A DNA stretch of 64,000 bases from Astropecten irregularis (GCA_963971285.1 OZ020262.1:3908082-3972081), one strand, 5' to 3'. Shown: positions 1 to 34,800, counted from the stretch's first letter. Notes: a model not told the origin generated them from the sequence alone. Translations and numbers: made by a program.

Positions 1-92
1 TGAAGGTTTTCATTCTGAAATATGCCTTGGTAAATTCGTAAACAAAACAAGAAACTAACGTGGTGGTCATCACCGGATAGAAATCAACTTAC

Positions 93-203
93 CCCAAGCG
101 AACGACTTTCTCGTACGGCCAGGGAAACCTTCTGCCTTACAGCGGAGGCTGAAACCTCCATGCTCTTTCGGAGCATCCTCGCATGGGGCCTCTCCCCAGT
201 CAT
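93..203 (-). CDS. possible first exon of a divergent gene (37 codons, partial)
   Basis: On the minus strand an ATG at 203 opens 37 codons (MTGERPHARM...RESRSLG) ending at a perfect GTAAGT donor at 92-87. The stretch is GC-richer than its surroundings. Upstream, at 312-330, is an AAAATGGC motif resembling a YY1 site, which would suit a promoter. I do not recognise the peptide. The same bases form several hairpins, so a structured non-coding RNA is the main alternative. The rest of any gene lies left of the window. Confidence 0.3.
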
Positions 204-763
204 TTTTCTAGACGTCTTCTACGTTACAGGAAAATTATCAATTATAGCTCTAATTTAAAAGGGAAGTTGTAGGTAAAAAAGTTGTCTTTCACGCACAGGC
301 TGTCATGGTACGTCGGCCATTTTGGTTCGCAACGAATGGAATTCTGGGAACTCGTACAAAAGGAGGTGGGGCGTGTACCTTTGTGTCACTCAAAAAGTGG
401 TATCTGACATGATATCATAAAAATAATCAGATTAAAAACAGTATTTTCATAAGGATTGCATAACAAAATGGACGATTAGTATTTATGTATGTTGTATATA
501 TCTGTATACCTGTACAGCAGGCGTTTACTGAACACGAAAAAGGAGTTTGAGTGGTGTTATCTGCATGACTTTATTACCGCATCGGGTTGAATGTGTGGCG
601 CTAGATAATAGTGCCGCAGCACAGCCGGATCATGGTGCATGCTTTCACACGTGGCGTGGCACTGTTTTGAAGAATTTTAATCACCCGATTTACGGTCGGC
701 TATTTTGATGGGTAGGCCTAGCTGCTTCATTTGACGTCGCTTATAATGTTTACACTTAATTAA

Positions 764-1097
764 AGGTAGTATCATACTTAGGTTTTTGTCAAAGAAATGC
801 AGATTCATGGGCAAAAATATCAAGACCGTGAGATACAGTAACAGTCATGTGAAAATTTCAGTCCCATATGCTTTTTGAGAAAACAGTGAAAACGGCCACT
901 TTTCTCTTTTATTTTTGATCTTTATAAACTAATAAAAAGATCAAAAAGATTTTCGGTCGTTGATTGACTACCGTAATTTCTGGATAACTTGATACTCCAT
1001 TTCAGGCGGTAATATTTTAACGGCATGTTTCTACCACCACCATCTTCATACCCTGTAAGCCTATATAGGTATATCTGCAAACATTTATGTTTTGGTG
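764..1097 (+). mobile_element. TTAA-flanked MITE, copy 1 (3' end degraded)
   Basis: It starts AGGTAGTATCATACTT directly after TTAA and contains the family interior (palindromic GATCTTT region, GTTTCTACCACCACC, CATACCCTGTAAG). The right inverted terminus is not recognisable. It belongs to the same family as the elements at 2070, 2560, 12137, 38875 and 56851. Confidence 0.8.
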
Positions 1098-1776
1098 ATC
1101 AGTGAAATTCGCGGTTGATGTGATGAGCTTTCTTTTTCAAATTAAGCCTTTCGAATGGGACTCGACCATGTTCACTTTTTATCTTACTTTTGACAGAAGA
1201 CAGGCATCATTATGAACATTAAGTTGTTTTGACTCTTTTTGTCAGATATAAACAACTAAATTAATACTGAATAAATAAATTAAGAATGAGCCCGAACACC
1301 TATAAACTATAGATAAAATTTTAAAATGGTCACGCGCAATTCATGGAGTATTATTGAGGAAAGGCAAAAGTTTGCTTAACAAAAAAACATCTTTATTAAT
1401 GCATAGGCCTATATTATTGGCCTATTGACTACACCAGAAGAGCGGCGAAGCAGATACGTAAGGATTTTGTTTTAAGCAATTTGGGAAATAATAATGATCG
1501 ACGAACTTTGTTTATATAATTATATACAATTGTTTCCTATGGCAAGTTTTTTTTTTCTGCATGGGCGCGGCGGATCCGGCCATTATTATTTTGCCGGCAC
1601 TGGGAATCATGAGCTATTTTTTTCTCACTTATATGTTAGTTTATGCAATATAAAGACAAACGAACGACCGAAAAAGGGAGAGCCTGATAAGACAGAAGGA
1701 TGGACGGCGGACCATAAGCGAAAATCATCCTTTCCAAGACCATTTCCGAAACCGGCTCGGTTTGGGTTCCAGCTCT

Positions 1777-2050
1777 GGGGCCTTGAATTTCAGTAGATCT
1801 GCATGCACCGGCAAAGTTGCTTAAGCACCAAAACACTTGGTCAATAAAATCAGTATGCCATCAGCCAAAAACTCCTTGTGAGTGTAATGCTCATCTCAGA
1901 AAACAAATGGCGGAATACTAAGTCAAATTCTGTAAACATCGCATGAAATTTTGTTCGTATAATCCCGTTTGATCAAGGAGGCTTTTCATGCTAAGCAAAT
2001 TTAAATAACGTTGTGCTTAAAATAAAAGCAGCTCTATGAAATTGGCCCTG
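1777..2050. mobile_element. GGCCAATTT/TGCTTAAGCA MITE, copy 1
   Basis: The start GGGGCCTTGAATTTC with TTGCTTAAGCACCAAAA is matched by TGAAATTGGCCCTG at the end. The interior shares AAAACTCCTTGTGA and TTTTCATGCTAAGCAAAT with the copy at 51985. Confidence 0.65.
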
Positions 2051-2069
2051 GCTTTGACGGTTCCATTAA

Positions 2070-2422
2070 AGGTAGTATCATACTCTGGTTTTTATCAAAG
2101 AAATACAGATTCATGGGCAAAAAATATTAAGACAGCTAACAGTCATCTGTAACATTGCAGTCTCACGGTGCCAACTTTTTGAGAAAACAGTGAAAAAACG
2201 ACCACAGTATTACTTAAGTCTTTTCTCTTTTATTTTTGATCTTTTAAAAGATCAAAAAGATTTTCGGTCCTTTTTTATTTTTACTCTTTTCTGGATAAAT
2301 ACAGCATTTCAGGCGGACAAATTTTAACGTTATGTTTCTACCACTATACCATAATTATTCATACCCTGTAAGTTATACGTATTTATCTGTGAACATTTCT
2401 GTTTTGGCTTCTTATACCATCT
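2070..2422 (+). mobile_element. TTAA-flanked MITE, copy 2
   Basis: The left end AGGTAGTATCATACT follows TTAA (2066-2069). The right end is diverged (ATACCATC) but still meets TTAA at 2423-2426. Confidence 0.85.
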
Positions 2423-2559
2423 TTAATACATTCATGTAAAGAAAGGGAAAAGTATCCAAATGAAAATTCAAGCATTGGTTTCTAGAAAGGTGTTTCCTCT
2501 TCAAAGTTAACAAAACGACAGAACTTCAATTTAAATCTGCAATCTGAATTTGTTCTTAA

Positions 2560-2924
2560 AGGTAGTATCATACTTTAGTTTTTATCAAAGAAATACAGAT
2601 TCATGGGCAAAAATACCAAGACAGATACAGTAACAGTCATCTGTGAAAATTTCAGTCCCATACGGTGCCCACATTTTGAGAAAACAGTGAAAAACGGCCA
2701 CAGTATTTCTGAAGTTTTTTCTCTTTTATTTTTGATCTTTTAAAAGATCAAAAAGATGATTTTCGGTCGTTGTTTTACTAATTTCTGGACTTACACCAAG
2801 TTTCAAGCGGAAAAATGTTAACGGTATTTTTACCACCACCGTCTTCATAACCCTGTACGTATACGTTATACGTAAATCTGTGAACATTTCTGTTTGGGTG
2901 TCTTACCAAAGTATGATACTACCT
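2560..2924 (+). mobile_element. TTAA-flanked MITE, copy 3 (best preserved)
   Basis: Both terminal repeats are intact: AGGTAGTATCATACTTT at the left and AAAGTATGATACTACCT at the right, bounded by TTAA at 2556-2559 and 2925-2928. An inner palindrome GATCTTTTAAAAGATC lies near the middle. It is 365 bp and has no coding capacity. A TTAA target is typical of piggyBac-type transposases. Confidence 0.9.
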
Positions 2925-3285
2925 TTAATTACAAATATCCTTCGATTTAAGAGTAGAAAAAGATGAATTGTTTTCATCGTGAATGAAAAAATATAATTAA
3001 ATGAAAACTGAAGCAATTGGCTTCGGTGGAACATTTTGGAAAAATATTACAGAGAACTGAAGCTTATGTCCCATTGGGAGATTTCTAGAATTCTAGAATT
3101 GTACGACTTAGCACACCATAACTTTCAGTCTTTCACCATGGCACGGTTGCTATCGTCGTATGTTGCTGGTTCAAGAGTTTTAGGTCATACCTAGCTCAGC
3201 CCCCTCAACGTGCACACAATAATTTCAAGACGGACACCCCTAGAAATAGAATGGACTTTAGTATCTCCCGTTGACCCCATTTGAC

Positions 3286-3295
3286 CTCACATGAC
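3286..3295 (+). promoter_or_regulatory. M-box / CLEAR-like E-box upstream of RagA
   Basis: CTCACATGAC contains TCACATGA, the MITF/TFEB M-box core, 107 bp before the MKKK start codon. MiT/TFE factors drive lysosomal and Rag-pathway genes in vertebrates. A single short match is weak evidence. Confidence 0.3.
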
Positions 3296-3400
3296 AATGT
3301 ATGATCACCTTTCGCAACAGCTAAGTAGCTGCGTATTATTGTGAAAAAATCACGTTAAAATCAGACCCCGTGTGCCAAAACAAACTTCCGATCGGCAAGT

Positions 3401-24922
<21,522 letters not shown>

Positions 24923-25915
24923 GGCTGATGATGCCATCGGAGACGACTAGATTTAGTGTTATCCTATCTTGCTGTCAGGGTCACAAGCAACGAGGGAGAC
25001 AGTTGGTGCTACAATTTGCAGAAATCAAACACCGAGATGCGTTTCTGTCTTGGTTGTAAGACTAGTCCTTCGTATCTATTTTGTCTGACTGTGGAGTAGG
25101 GTCTCATATTGTGTGTGCATCTGAAGAGACTAGTGGAACATCAAGAATGCCAGGGTTGCTTTCTATCACATTATGAAGACGATTAGTTCTTTTTTGTCAC
25201 TAAAATTGTGATGGTCATGGATTATGGCCACTTTCCCCACAAACTCTTTTGTAATACACAGAGATGTTAAACTTCAGATTTAAATCTGAATTCCAATTCT
25301 TTTGGGTTAGATTTTAACTCAAAATTTCAGCTTTTTTTGTACACCTGTTCTGTGCAAAAGTTAAGGAACTTTGAAATTTCAGCTTTTTCCATGGTGTTTT
25401 TCCAGATTTTTGTTTGTGTGGCCACTCACATCCCTAAATACAGAAACCAAGTGAGGTGTGTGTGTTGCACCCAAACCCGGTTGACCTGGTATAGATTTTA
25501 TTACGAAAAATTACACAGCATTGATAGCACACAGCAATTACATTAAAGAATACATATTTATTTAGTATTCCAGTCACCATTGACTCGTTGTACATGCACT
25601 GCATTTGGATCGAGGCCAGGACGATACAGGAATTACAATTAAACCATTATTGTCCTCGAATGGATTTTTTTTTTCAAAGTTGTCCTCAGACAAACAAATG
25701 TGTGCATAGTCTCTGGGAGTTTAAAGTACAGAGACAATAGAGAAGACAATTCCTTGTCCTAAGAAAGTGTGTGAAGCACGAATGTGTGTTTATTATGTGT
25801 GACTGTCTAAGATACCTAGTGCACATCTCATGAGTTTCAAACAGATAACATCAAGATTGAAGACTAACTAAAAACAGATCTATCATTATATTTTCTCGAT
25901 CCACCAAACACATAC

Positions 25916-26083
25916 AATAGAATGCCACTATAACGAACACGCCGGGATGCACAGAGGTGGTTTGTTATAGTGAACATTGTTCAGCACACCTATACATTGT
26001 ACATCAAAATTGGGAGCCAAGGATGATGTTCGGTATAGCCAAACGTTCGGTATAGCGGTGTTTGTTATAGTGGCGTTCCACTG
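25916..26083. mobile_element. CAGTGGAACGCC (CTATAAC) element, copy 1
   Basis: GAATGCCACTATAACGAACA opens and TGTTATAGTGGCGTTCCACT closes the element. The interior GGGAGCCAAGGATGATGTTC is shared with 47416, 61543 and 61927. The ends resemble Tc1/pogo-type termini, an inference from form only. Confidence 0.7.
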
Positions 26084-26204
26084 TAGTTGTTGGACAGAAA
26101 AGTACAAGGTGTAATTTTAGTTTGCCATGGTTTAGTCATCCATCTTGAACCTCCACTCTGACAACTTGAGCTGCTCCTACTGACAAACTTATTGTGTAGT
26201 GAAA

Positions 26205-26383
26205 GGTGAATAGGGCTCTGCGCTCGAGCTATTTATAGAATACGCCCGTTATATCGACAGCTATAGTTACCCGGATGTTCGGACAAATTTCACGTTTACA
26301 TGTATTAAGTTAATTGGGTGACGTACGACTTGTTTGTCCAAACATCTGAATGTGACGTCACAAGCGTGGAGCGATCTAACCCA
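26205..26383. mobile_element. inverted-repeat MITE carrying a CRE palindrome, copy 2
   Basis: GGTGAATAGGGCTCTGCGCT starts the element and it closes with AGCGTGGAGCGATCTAACC. TGACGTCA is at 26353-26360, near the opposite end from its position in the 6589 copy. It lies downstream of RagA. Confidence 0.65.
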
Positions 26384-26566
26384 GCCATTAATATGCACAT
26401 TAACTGGCCATCTACAAACGCTTTGAACTAATAGCAAAAATATCGAGGAGTTAGCATTAAATTTATTTCAAAATATTCAGGCTGTGAATTTTATCAAATG
26501 TTGGTGCCCAAGGCAGATTGAAATGATGTTGAGTGTTTTTCAAGCTTTTAACCGAAATAAAGCACT

Positions 26567-26685
26567 AAAGGCCTGTTTGTTTCAAGCACGGGATCAGTGA
26601 TCTTGCAGATCCACGTCCCATGCAGGATCTGCTAAAATGGGATCCGGAGCAGCAAGATCACTGATCTTGTGATGTCCTTAGGTTC
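26567..26685. mobile_element. GGCCTGTTTGTTT element, one end decayed
   Basis: The left end AGGCCTGTTTGTTTCAAGCA and GGATC-rich centre match the family. The right terminus is not clear. Confidence 0.6.
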
Positions 26686-27303
26686 ATAGTCAGATATTGA
26701 ACCCTTATCTTGATCGACATTTCTTATTGATATCTGTCTTGTGATCAAGACTATCATACTCTGCAAATAGTTGTAAAATAAAGTTTGTTAATCTATGAAT
26801 TAGTTTAACATATTTTTGCTGTAGAAACTTCAAATGTTTATGAATGTGATATATTTGTATAGACTTATGTAGTCTTCGAGTGAAAGCATAAAAGTAATTT
26901 GTATAATTTATACAATTATGTTTCTTGTTTCGGAATTGAAAATTATTTAAAACAAATTTGTAAAATGTAAGGAAATGTAAAAAAGAAAACGTGATTTCTT
27001 TTTGTCCCTTCAACGTTTCGTTTCTCTTAAAATGACGAATTGTGTTTAGAGGTTCCATTTGTATAATTTTGCCAACAGTTTGAATTATATCTAAGTGGCT
27101 AAAACATATTTTCACCCTTTAACTTTCTCATTTACATTCACTGTTGTTCACATGGAATTCCTAAACATAGTGAAAGATTGACCACAGTTTGTAGGAAATG
27201 ATTGTTGATCGATCATTACTGATGGTACAGCATACAAAAAATTCACTTTATCATTTTGTTAAGTTATTAATTTTGTTTAGCCTCACCTTGGTGTATGGCA
27301 TCT

Positions 27304-27451
27304 GGGGTTGAATTCACAAAGCCCTACGACTGATCGCGAGTTCGCGAGTCAAGTTACGAAGGATAATCCATTGTATCCTACGTAGGGCTGCAGTGCATTC
27401 TAAGTCTTACTATTGATAGTAAGTTACGATGAGTTTGGTGAACTTGATCCC
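27304..27451. mobile_element. GGGGTCGATTTCA fold-back MITE, copy 2
   Basis: GGGGTTGAATTCACAAAGCC starts it and TTTGGTGAACTTGATCCC ends it, with CGAAGGATAATCCATTGTAT inside. It lies between RagA and the glypican gene. Confidence 0.7.
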
Positions 27452-30400
27452 AGGTATCTTTTGCAAGAGGTCTTTTCACGCCTAGGGATTATAATGTGTT
27501 TTATTTCATTGAGCCAGAAACTTGACCAGCCTTGCTTCTTGACATGAGCTATGATCAAGTGGGAGCCTCTGATGCATTAATGTGAGGTTGATTGCAGCCA
27601 TGAACCACATATTGCACCGGGAGTGGCTTCTTTTATCAGCATTTTGTGGTCAGAATAGCTTCGGTATAACCTTGATCAAGTTTCAGTGTTACTTATCACA
27701 TCCCTGTCTAGTTGTATGTGGGATTTTAAACTATTGTTAATGCAGTAATTCATGAATTAAACCAATTGTAACATACATGTACTTTTTGAATTGAGTGTCA
27801 GTTTTTGCTCTTGTCATAGATCCTATAATAGTGGATGGGTTTTACAAGTGCTACAACGGGAAGTGTAGCATGACAGGTTACAGGTCATTTCCAGCAATTT
27901 GTTTCAATACATGTAGCATTCAAGAAGGTAACTAATTCAAAATCAGAGACTTATTTCTGTGGTTTCAGGTACACATGCTTGCCCAGAATAACAACTAGTA
28001 ACAGCTAATACAACATTATTTTATGTCACAGAAATATAAAAATTTTGAATGTGCACAATTATTTGCTGTTCAAACTTGATTCTCAAGAGATTTTTGACAG
28101 CCATGACAATTTTTTTTTTACACCCGCAGCGGTGGTAATAATTCTTATAAATTAGTCTGCTAATTATGAAACAGGATTGGACAGAAGATCTTCAGCTGTC
28201 ACGAAATCAAAAACGAAGAGACACCTTGACAACATTTTAAAGATTTTTTGTAAATGAAGTTAAATGTGTTGACACTTTTACCACGCTTATGCCAAATTGG
28301 TCATGGCCGAAACAGTATACCGGTATCCCTTATAAACTCAGCCGTGAGTGGAATTTTATCTAAATCTGAAGTTAGATTCCTTGTTACCACTCAACTTGAC
28401 TGAGAGCTGGCCAACAACATTTCTTAGAGATGTAAAACACCAAAAATGCTCAGCACCACAAGTGTGACTTGTAAACAAAAATGGTTTGCTTGGTATAAAC
28501 ATTGGACAGGAATTCTGGTAGGCAACTTTTCTTTTCGAATTTTTCTCTTTTTTTTTTTTTTTACTGGCAATAGTGTTGGGAAGCTTGAGCGAAATTGGTC
28601 TCAGAACACAAGCATAGGGCTATGCTCGTGCTACCTAAGGACACAAGTCTCCAGCTTCATTCTGGAGAAAAGAATTGAAGTCTGCAGACGAGACAACCGT
28701 CAGTTGTGCACGTAAAATTTGCGAAATTTGCGAACAGAGAATGCTATCTGCTCAACTTTACAATTCAAAAATTAGCACGTGTGCGTTGATTATGCTACCG
28801 CGTGCCGCGGCCTAAGCCTAGCCTACATGTGGCAATGATGCACACTGTTTGTACCCGGTATTCCCATTAAGAGTTAGAAGATTGTTTTCAAGCAGTAAGC
28901 ATTCAAAATTATTTGCTACAATATCCTAACAAAATATCTTTCAAACAACAGAAGTGAAAAGATTTTTGAAAAATTTCAAACTGCCACTTTTGTTTTCACT
29001 TCGTGTTATCATTTACAAGTTGTCAGCGTCGTCATGTTTTTGTTTTTTTACAATTGAGCCTGCGATTCAGCTGTTCAGGTTAATATTGTTCTGTTCTTAA
29101 GAACAATAAGCTTTAAATGGACTGTATTTATTTCACTAACCGTTTTACAGTGCAGGTATCAACATAAAATCTTGCCTAGATTTTAAAACATTAAAGGTGA
29201 ATAGATAGGCCTAATTAGGCCTACCTACATGTACATGTACAACTAACGGTCTTTGCGACTTATTTTCTTTAACTTAAAGGGAGAAAAACCAAACACATCT
29301 CCCACAAGTTCTAGAGAATTAGCTTACTGGCATCGGAAATAAAATTTGTCATGATTAGCAATGGGTCCACTAGGTGGGTTTAGTATTTATGACATAACAT
29401 ACACGTCTAGTAAATACCGTAGTTTCAGCTTTTCAATATGAACAGAGGTTCATGCACTGCGTGTGTGGATAATGCTTCATGTCCGAAAAGTGGCGCTCTC
29501 CTATATTCATGGCGACACGTACTCCACATGACGACGTCGGTGCGATGAGGCCCGCTGTGTCACTGACAAAATATTTGTCTTTCAGAGAGGTTGTGAAGTC
29601 CCATTTTCCCCAAAAGAATCAATTATGTGATTCATTCCCAAAACAGTACGGGGGAATTGACCGCTGATGTCTGAATTTCAAAGCTACCAACGCTTTGGGT
29701 TGTTTTGGGAATCCACCACGTCCTGCATTTTATGCAAATTGCACCCAAAAACATTCAGCCAATGAAAATCAAGCATCATGCATGAACGGTTTCTTCACGA
29801 ATTTCCCCCCAAATGATGACATGAACACATTTTTATTCAATTTGTCAATCGTTTTGGCATTATTTTCTTTCATATAAGATAAGTTGATTTAGAGTAAGGA
29901 GGGCATTATTTTACAAAAATGCGCGACTGTCGAATTAAACAAAGAGGACATTCTGTACAGAAATAAACAAATTAAGACTAGAAACCGTCACTAAGATGCG
30001 TGCAGACGACAACATTTACGCGCCAAAAGAAGTACTGCAGGTTTTTTTTTTTTTACCTCGTTCTTTCGTCAAAACGTTTTTGTCTTAACCTTAATAATAT
30101 TTTCTCAGGACAAAGGTTTAACAGCAAAATTTCAATGAAGACCCCTTTTGCCAGAAATTTAGCTTCTTAACAAGTCGTGTTTATACCAAAATCGGTAAAA
30201 AAAAGGCTCCGTCAGGTTATCAAACCACTTTTGCAACGTCACTACCAAAGTTTCTGCTATTAAACCAAAGTTGGAGAGACTACGGTATCCAAGTGGAGAC
30301 ATTGCAAAGCAAAAATAAAACACATCATTATTGAAAACAGATTACATGAAAATTGAAGAGTGTAATCATGTTAACAAACCGACAAATCATGGGAAATATT

Positions 30401-31688
30401 TTCTTTTAAAAGTATGAAGCCACTCGTTTGCAGTCCATCCATATTTTCCATGATAATGAATGGTTTGTTCCTTAAAAGAAAGGTGATGTGTAATAAATGT
30501 GAACCAAAACATTATTGCAATACAAAATACAGAGAGACAGAATATCCTTTAAATATAGCCTTTATTAACAGCAAGAGTCAGGGTGCCAGACAAAGATGGC
30601 TGAGGCTTCACAATAGAAATACTTTACAGAACATAATATCAGAGAAGACATATTTACAAAAGATGTTTCCTTCAAATACAAATGGGTTTCCTAGAGGTAA
30701 ACAAAAATAATAATAAACAAAAACAAATCTGTAACTCTTCTGTAAAACTGGGAGAGCATCTATCATCAAGACTTCTGCATTTTAGAATGGTCTGTATGCT
30801 TCTCTGATAATTCAAGCTCAACGAAAATTCTAAACCTTAATTTTTTCAACAGCCACAACAGTTATTGATTTCTTTTTTATTTTAGTGTCATTATTGGCTT
30901 CCCTATAGATACCACAATATAACCGGATTACCTGCAGTTTGTGTGGGCCCCAAATTAGTAGTACTCTTCACTAATGGTAATCCTAAAATTTAGGACATCA
31001 TTACTGTAAGATGCAATGGTTTGGTACACAGAGAATGCAAACATGTTACAATTAGCCAAATAGGAACTTACTTCTGGTAATCAAGTTTACCATGGTCAAA
31101 GGTCAATTTAAGATACAGCACCCATTATTTCATTGAGACACTTAACTTGCAATGTTGCCACCCAACTTTTTTTCGTGCTAAGCAGAATTTGGCCCGACTC
31201 GGATAAAACATTTGCATGAATTCTAGGCTGGTAATGTGTATGCTGAAACAATTTATATTCGTGCTTAATAAAGTGGAAGTTAGTAGCCCAAGTTGTTTTG
31301 AACTTAAATCAGACTCCCTGCTTTTTACCTAAATTTCTTGGCAGCTTAGCAGAAAATGAAACTAACAACCAGCAATGGAGGACTTCAATATAAAAGCAAC
31401 ACAGTTTATAATGAGAAATTAACTTGGAATATGTTATACACCACTCAAGCTATCTGCATTAACATTTTACTCGTTAAATTTGCAAAGTTACTCTCAATGG
31501 AATACTCTATTGTGTGGAGGTCATGTTTCACAAAATAATGACAGTGAATACAATGTACTAATGTTTGAGTGGAAACAGTCCAATTTGAGATGTTGATTAA
31601 AATAAACCGTTTCAATGACGTGACACTTGATTTTACTTCTCTTCCCTCACAAAGAATTGTGTACACATTTTATGAGGTCCACTTTGTC

Positions 31689-31827
31689 AATGGGAGACTT
31701 TGGAGAACCGGTCTCAAGTCAACAGCACACGCGCACACACGCGTACGCATGCGAAAAACAACGCACGCATGCTCATAAATGCACGTGCGCTGTTGACTTG
31801 AAGACCGGTTCTCAAAAGTCTCCCATT
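31689..31827. mobile_element. AATGGGAGACTTTTGAG fold-back element, copy 2
   Basis: It has the same arms as the 14055 copy (GAGAACCGGTCTCAAGTCAA, GACTTGAAGACCGGTTCTCA) ending in CCCATT. It is 139 bp and lies between the two genes. Confidence 0.85.
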
Positions 31828-34800
31828 GCTGTGTATCAATTATTATTTATAACTGATGAGAACTTGTTTCCAAAATGTCATTCAAACCTAACAGCCTCAA
31901 TGATTTATATGTCGCAGTACGTGATGCCTACACTGTTTAAGGGATAAAACATGATTGGTAAATTCAACAACAGTGTTCACGGTGTGTGAAATGCTCAGTA
32001 TAAAGATAATGATGGTAGAAACTTCAATTGAAAATATTACTGAAGCAAGTAGTTAAACCCCTTGGGGAGATCAAACTTCATTTTGTTGGAAACTGTGAGA
32101 TTTTTACTCTATTTTCCTATGATCAAGGTGGTTGAGTGTGTGTAGTGTAATGTGCTTACTGATTCAGTGAAAGTCTAAGTGATGTTCTCAGACCTTTAAC
32201 AATCATGTTTTCATCCCTTAAATCCTCGAAACCCATTTTCAAATGAATGTTGTGCATCTGTGTAGAACTTTACCAGTGAATATTACCACTGCTCAATTTG
32301 CAAGAAATGTGTACCAGTCGGAACTGCATGAATAAAATGGCATTTTGTAAGGCATGTATTGCTTAAAGTTAGTTTGAACCAATGTATCTATGGAAACAGC
32401 TTGCGTTCTGAGAATACACTTCAATAATGTAGATGATTTTATGGATTTTGATAAAGTACTCCTGGGGAAAAAACAAAACAACAATATGGCAGAAATTCAA
32501 CATGGCCTCTTGTGATAAAACCTTTCCTCTTTACAATCAGGCTATAAGATTCCATTTAGTCCTGTGAAAAAGCATGGCGTTAAGATGGAACAAGGAAAAA
32601 GCCAATAGCTAGTTCACATTTCACACAAAGTACAATACATAAACACACAGTGCCCTGTAAATGTTGGGTCCACCAAGGTAGAGCGCCACCATGTGACCGT
32701 TACTTGACAAAGGCCAAAATTACAGTGGAAATTTCTGTACATTTCACAAACATCAACATTTTGAAATATCGACTATCAGTGCACATTACAAGTTCTGAAG
32801 ATCATACAACTTGGATACCAATGAAAATAAAAAATATCTGATACTATTTAAACAAAAAACAACAAAAAATAATAAATAATAAAAGTGCCAACTAGGACCG
32901 TTAGATATATTAAAAGAATCTTTACAACTGACTAAGCTTTCACATAAGAAAAATATCTCCATTTTTTTTTTTTTTTCAAAAAAGGTACATAAAATGCTAT
33001 TCACTTTGAATTGAAAGCTAATTCCATGAATGGAAACAATATGTCAACTCTTTCCTTCGGTAATATTACGTTCAAGAACAAATACGACGTTTGCAATCTT
33101 GACATGCTTTCGTTATTTCACACACAGGTTTTCAAATGACGACATTCACTAAAATGTTTCAAAACGTTCATGAACTGTTTTGATGGTCACGGGTGCCATC
33201 TTGTGTAAGAGGGTGGCGTTATAGTAGTACTTAAAAAGGTTGAATGATTCATGTTGAATGCACTGGGATCAATGTACGTTGAGATCTTGCAACGACCACA
33301 AGTCAGAAATTATTAGTTGCCATCAAACCAAATGAAGGCTACACTCCTCTCAATGTGCTTATAATGACTTGATTTTATAGTCCAGGGCTCCCTGCTGTTT
33401 TCTAACATTCTATACAGGGACATGGCAATGAAAAACATGCCCTGTAGAAAAGTTCCACATAGTTAAACTAGACCCAACCATCAACTTAACAAGGTTTGAT
33501 GCAACTAGTCCAACCGTGGGGAGCCAATTTTACAACACTTCAGTTTGCGATCATCAGGCGTTACTCAAAGTTCACCTGCAAGTTCACACAAATTGCAACG
33601 GACAGGCTTACGACGTATTTGACGATGTCCAATTTTAGTAAAATTGACTTATTTGAAATAGGTCACAAATCTGGGATATGCAATTTATGACGAACCCGAG
33701 CTGTTAGGAATGGACTTCGTTTAATCAACCCCGATGCATAGAAAGGGTTACAACATATGGACTCCCATAGTTGACATCCAACATGGCCTCCTCAGTGCAT
33801 ACACAGAAATGGCCGACAATAAAGGCGGTGTCCAAATTTTCTGGCTGCGACCACAAATTACACTTGCACATATGGCAGCTACTAGCCAGTGACTGCAGTC
33901 ATTTCCATAGACAGAGAATTAGGACACGGGCTAATTATAACTGCACCCTTAACACAGTACATACACCAGGCAGCCATGTTGTTTCCAACCTCTGAAGTTG
34001 CTACAATTCTGTCTGTCTTCAGCACATAGTCCAACTTCACAACAGTGCATAACTTACTATAATGAGAACTAGCTCATAAATATCATTTTTCCCGGCACAT
34101 TAAAAACTTGAACCATCAACTTCTCTCGTAGTTTGTCAACCCCCTCCAGCAACAATGATTAAACTAACAAGTCTGCAGAACAAAAACCCTGGAAACGGGA
34201 TCTAACATTTCTGCCTTATTTGTGATACAGCCAAGTAAATTTTTCCCTTGGCCTTATGGAATAGCCAAGTGGTTTCAGAAGTACATATGTCAAGTTGTCT
34301 TTTGAAATTACTCACAAAAGTAAAGGCTCTCTTTTTTTCTTCTTTTTTTTTTTCTTCAAACAACGAAATTGGACAATATCAGATATGTATACTTCCAAAC
34401 TTTTAATTAATAAGTTACACAAATCTAGTTTATTCTACAGCAGCTAGCTTAATACAAAAAATCTTACTTTTACACGTTTAAAGATTTAAGTAGTAAATAG
34501 TTACAAGTCATCGTGGTTTTTTTTCTTTTAAAATACAGAGATTGTTCACTTCGTAATCATCAGCCTATCACCCACACTCACGCTCTATCTCGCACTTTCT
34601 CATCGACTTTTCACTCCCGTTTTAATTTTTTTTCTTGTTTTAATTCAACATCTTTTAATTCTGTACATATTCACATGTTTCAAACCGCGTTTGGTGTGTT
34701 TATGGTCCATCTTTTTGGCGATTTCTTCGGTTATAACTTGAATTTTTTTCCGTTTTCTTTTTATCACTTGACACTATACAACGCTGCAACACCACAAACA

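Larger units (their letters stand above)
204..3285. other. RagA upstream region, repeat-rich
   Basis: No gene is supported here. It contains three direct copies of the TTAA-flanked MITE (764-1097, 2070-2422, 2560-2924) and one copy (1777-2050) of the GGCCAATTT element. Any RagA promoter should lie near the right end. Confidence 0.6.
24923..26561 (+). other. RRAGA: RagA 3' UTR candidate with poly(A) signals
   Basis: Non-coding sequence follows the RagA stop. An ATTAAA at 25542-25547 and an AATAAA at 26556-26561 are candidate poly(A) signals. Two inverted-repeat elements (25916-26083 and 26205-26383) lie in the distal half, so the nearer signal is the more likely end. Which is used cannot be decided from sequence. 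Confidence 0.35.

Noticed and set aside
26705..27115. 136-codon minus-strand frame
   Set aside because: AT-rich composition, no recognisable domain and no splice or promoter context; probably chance.
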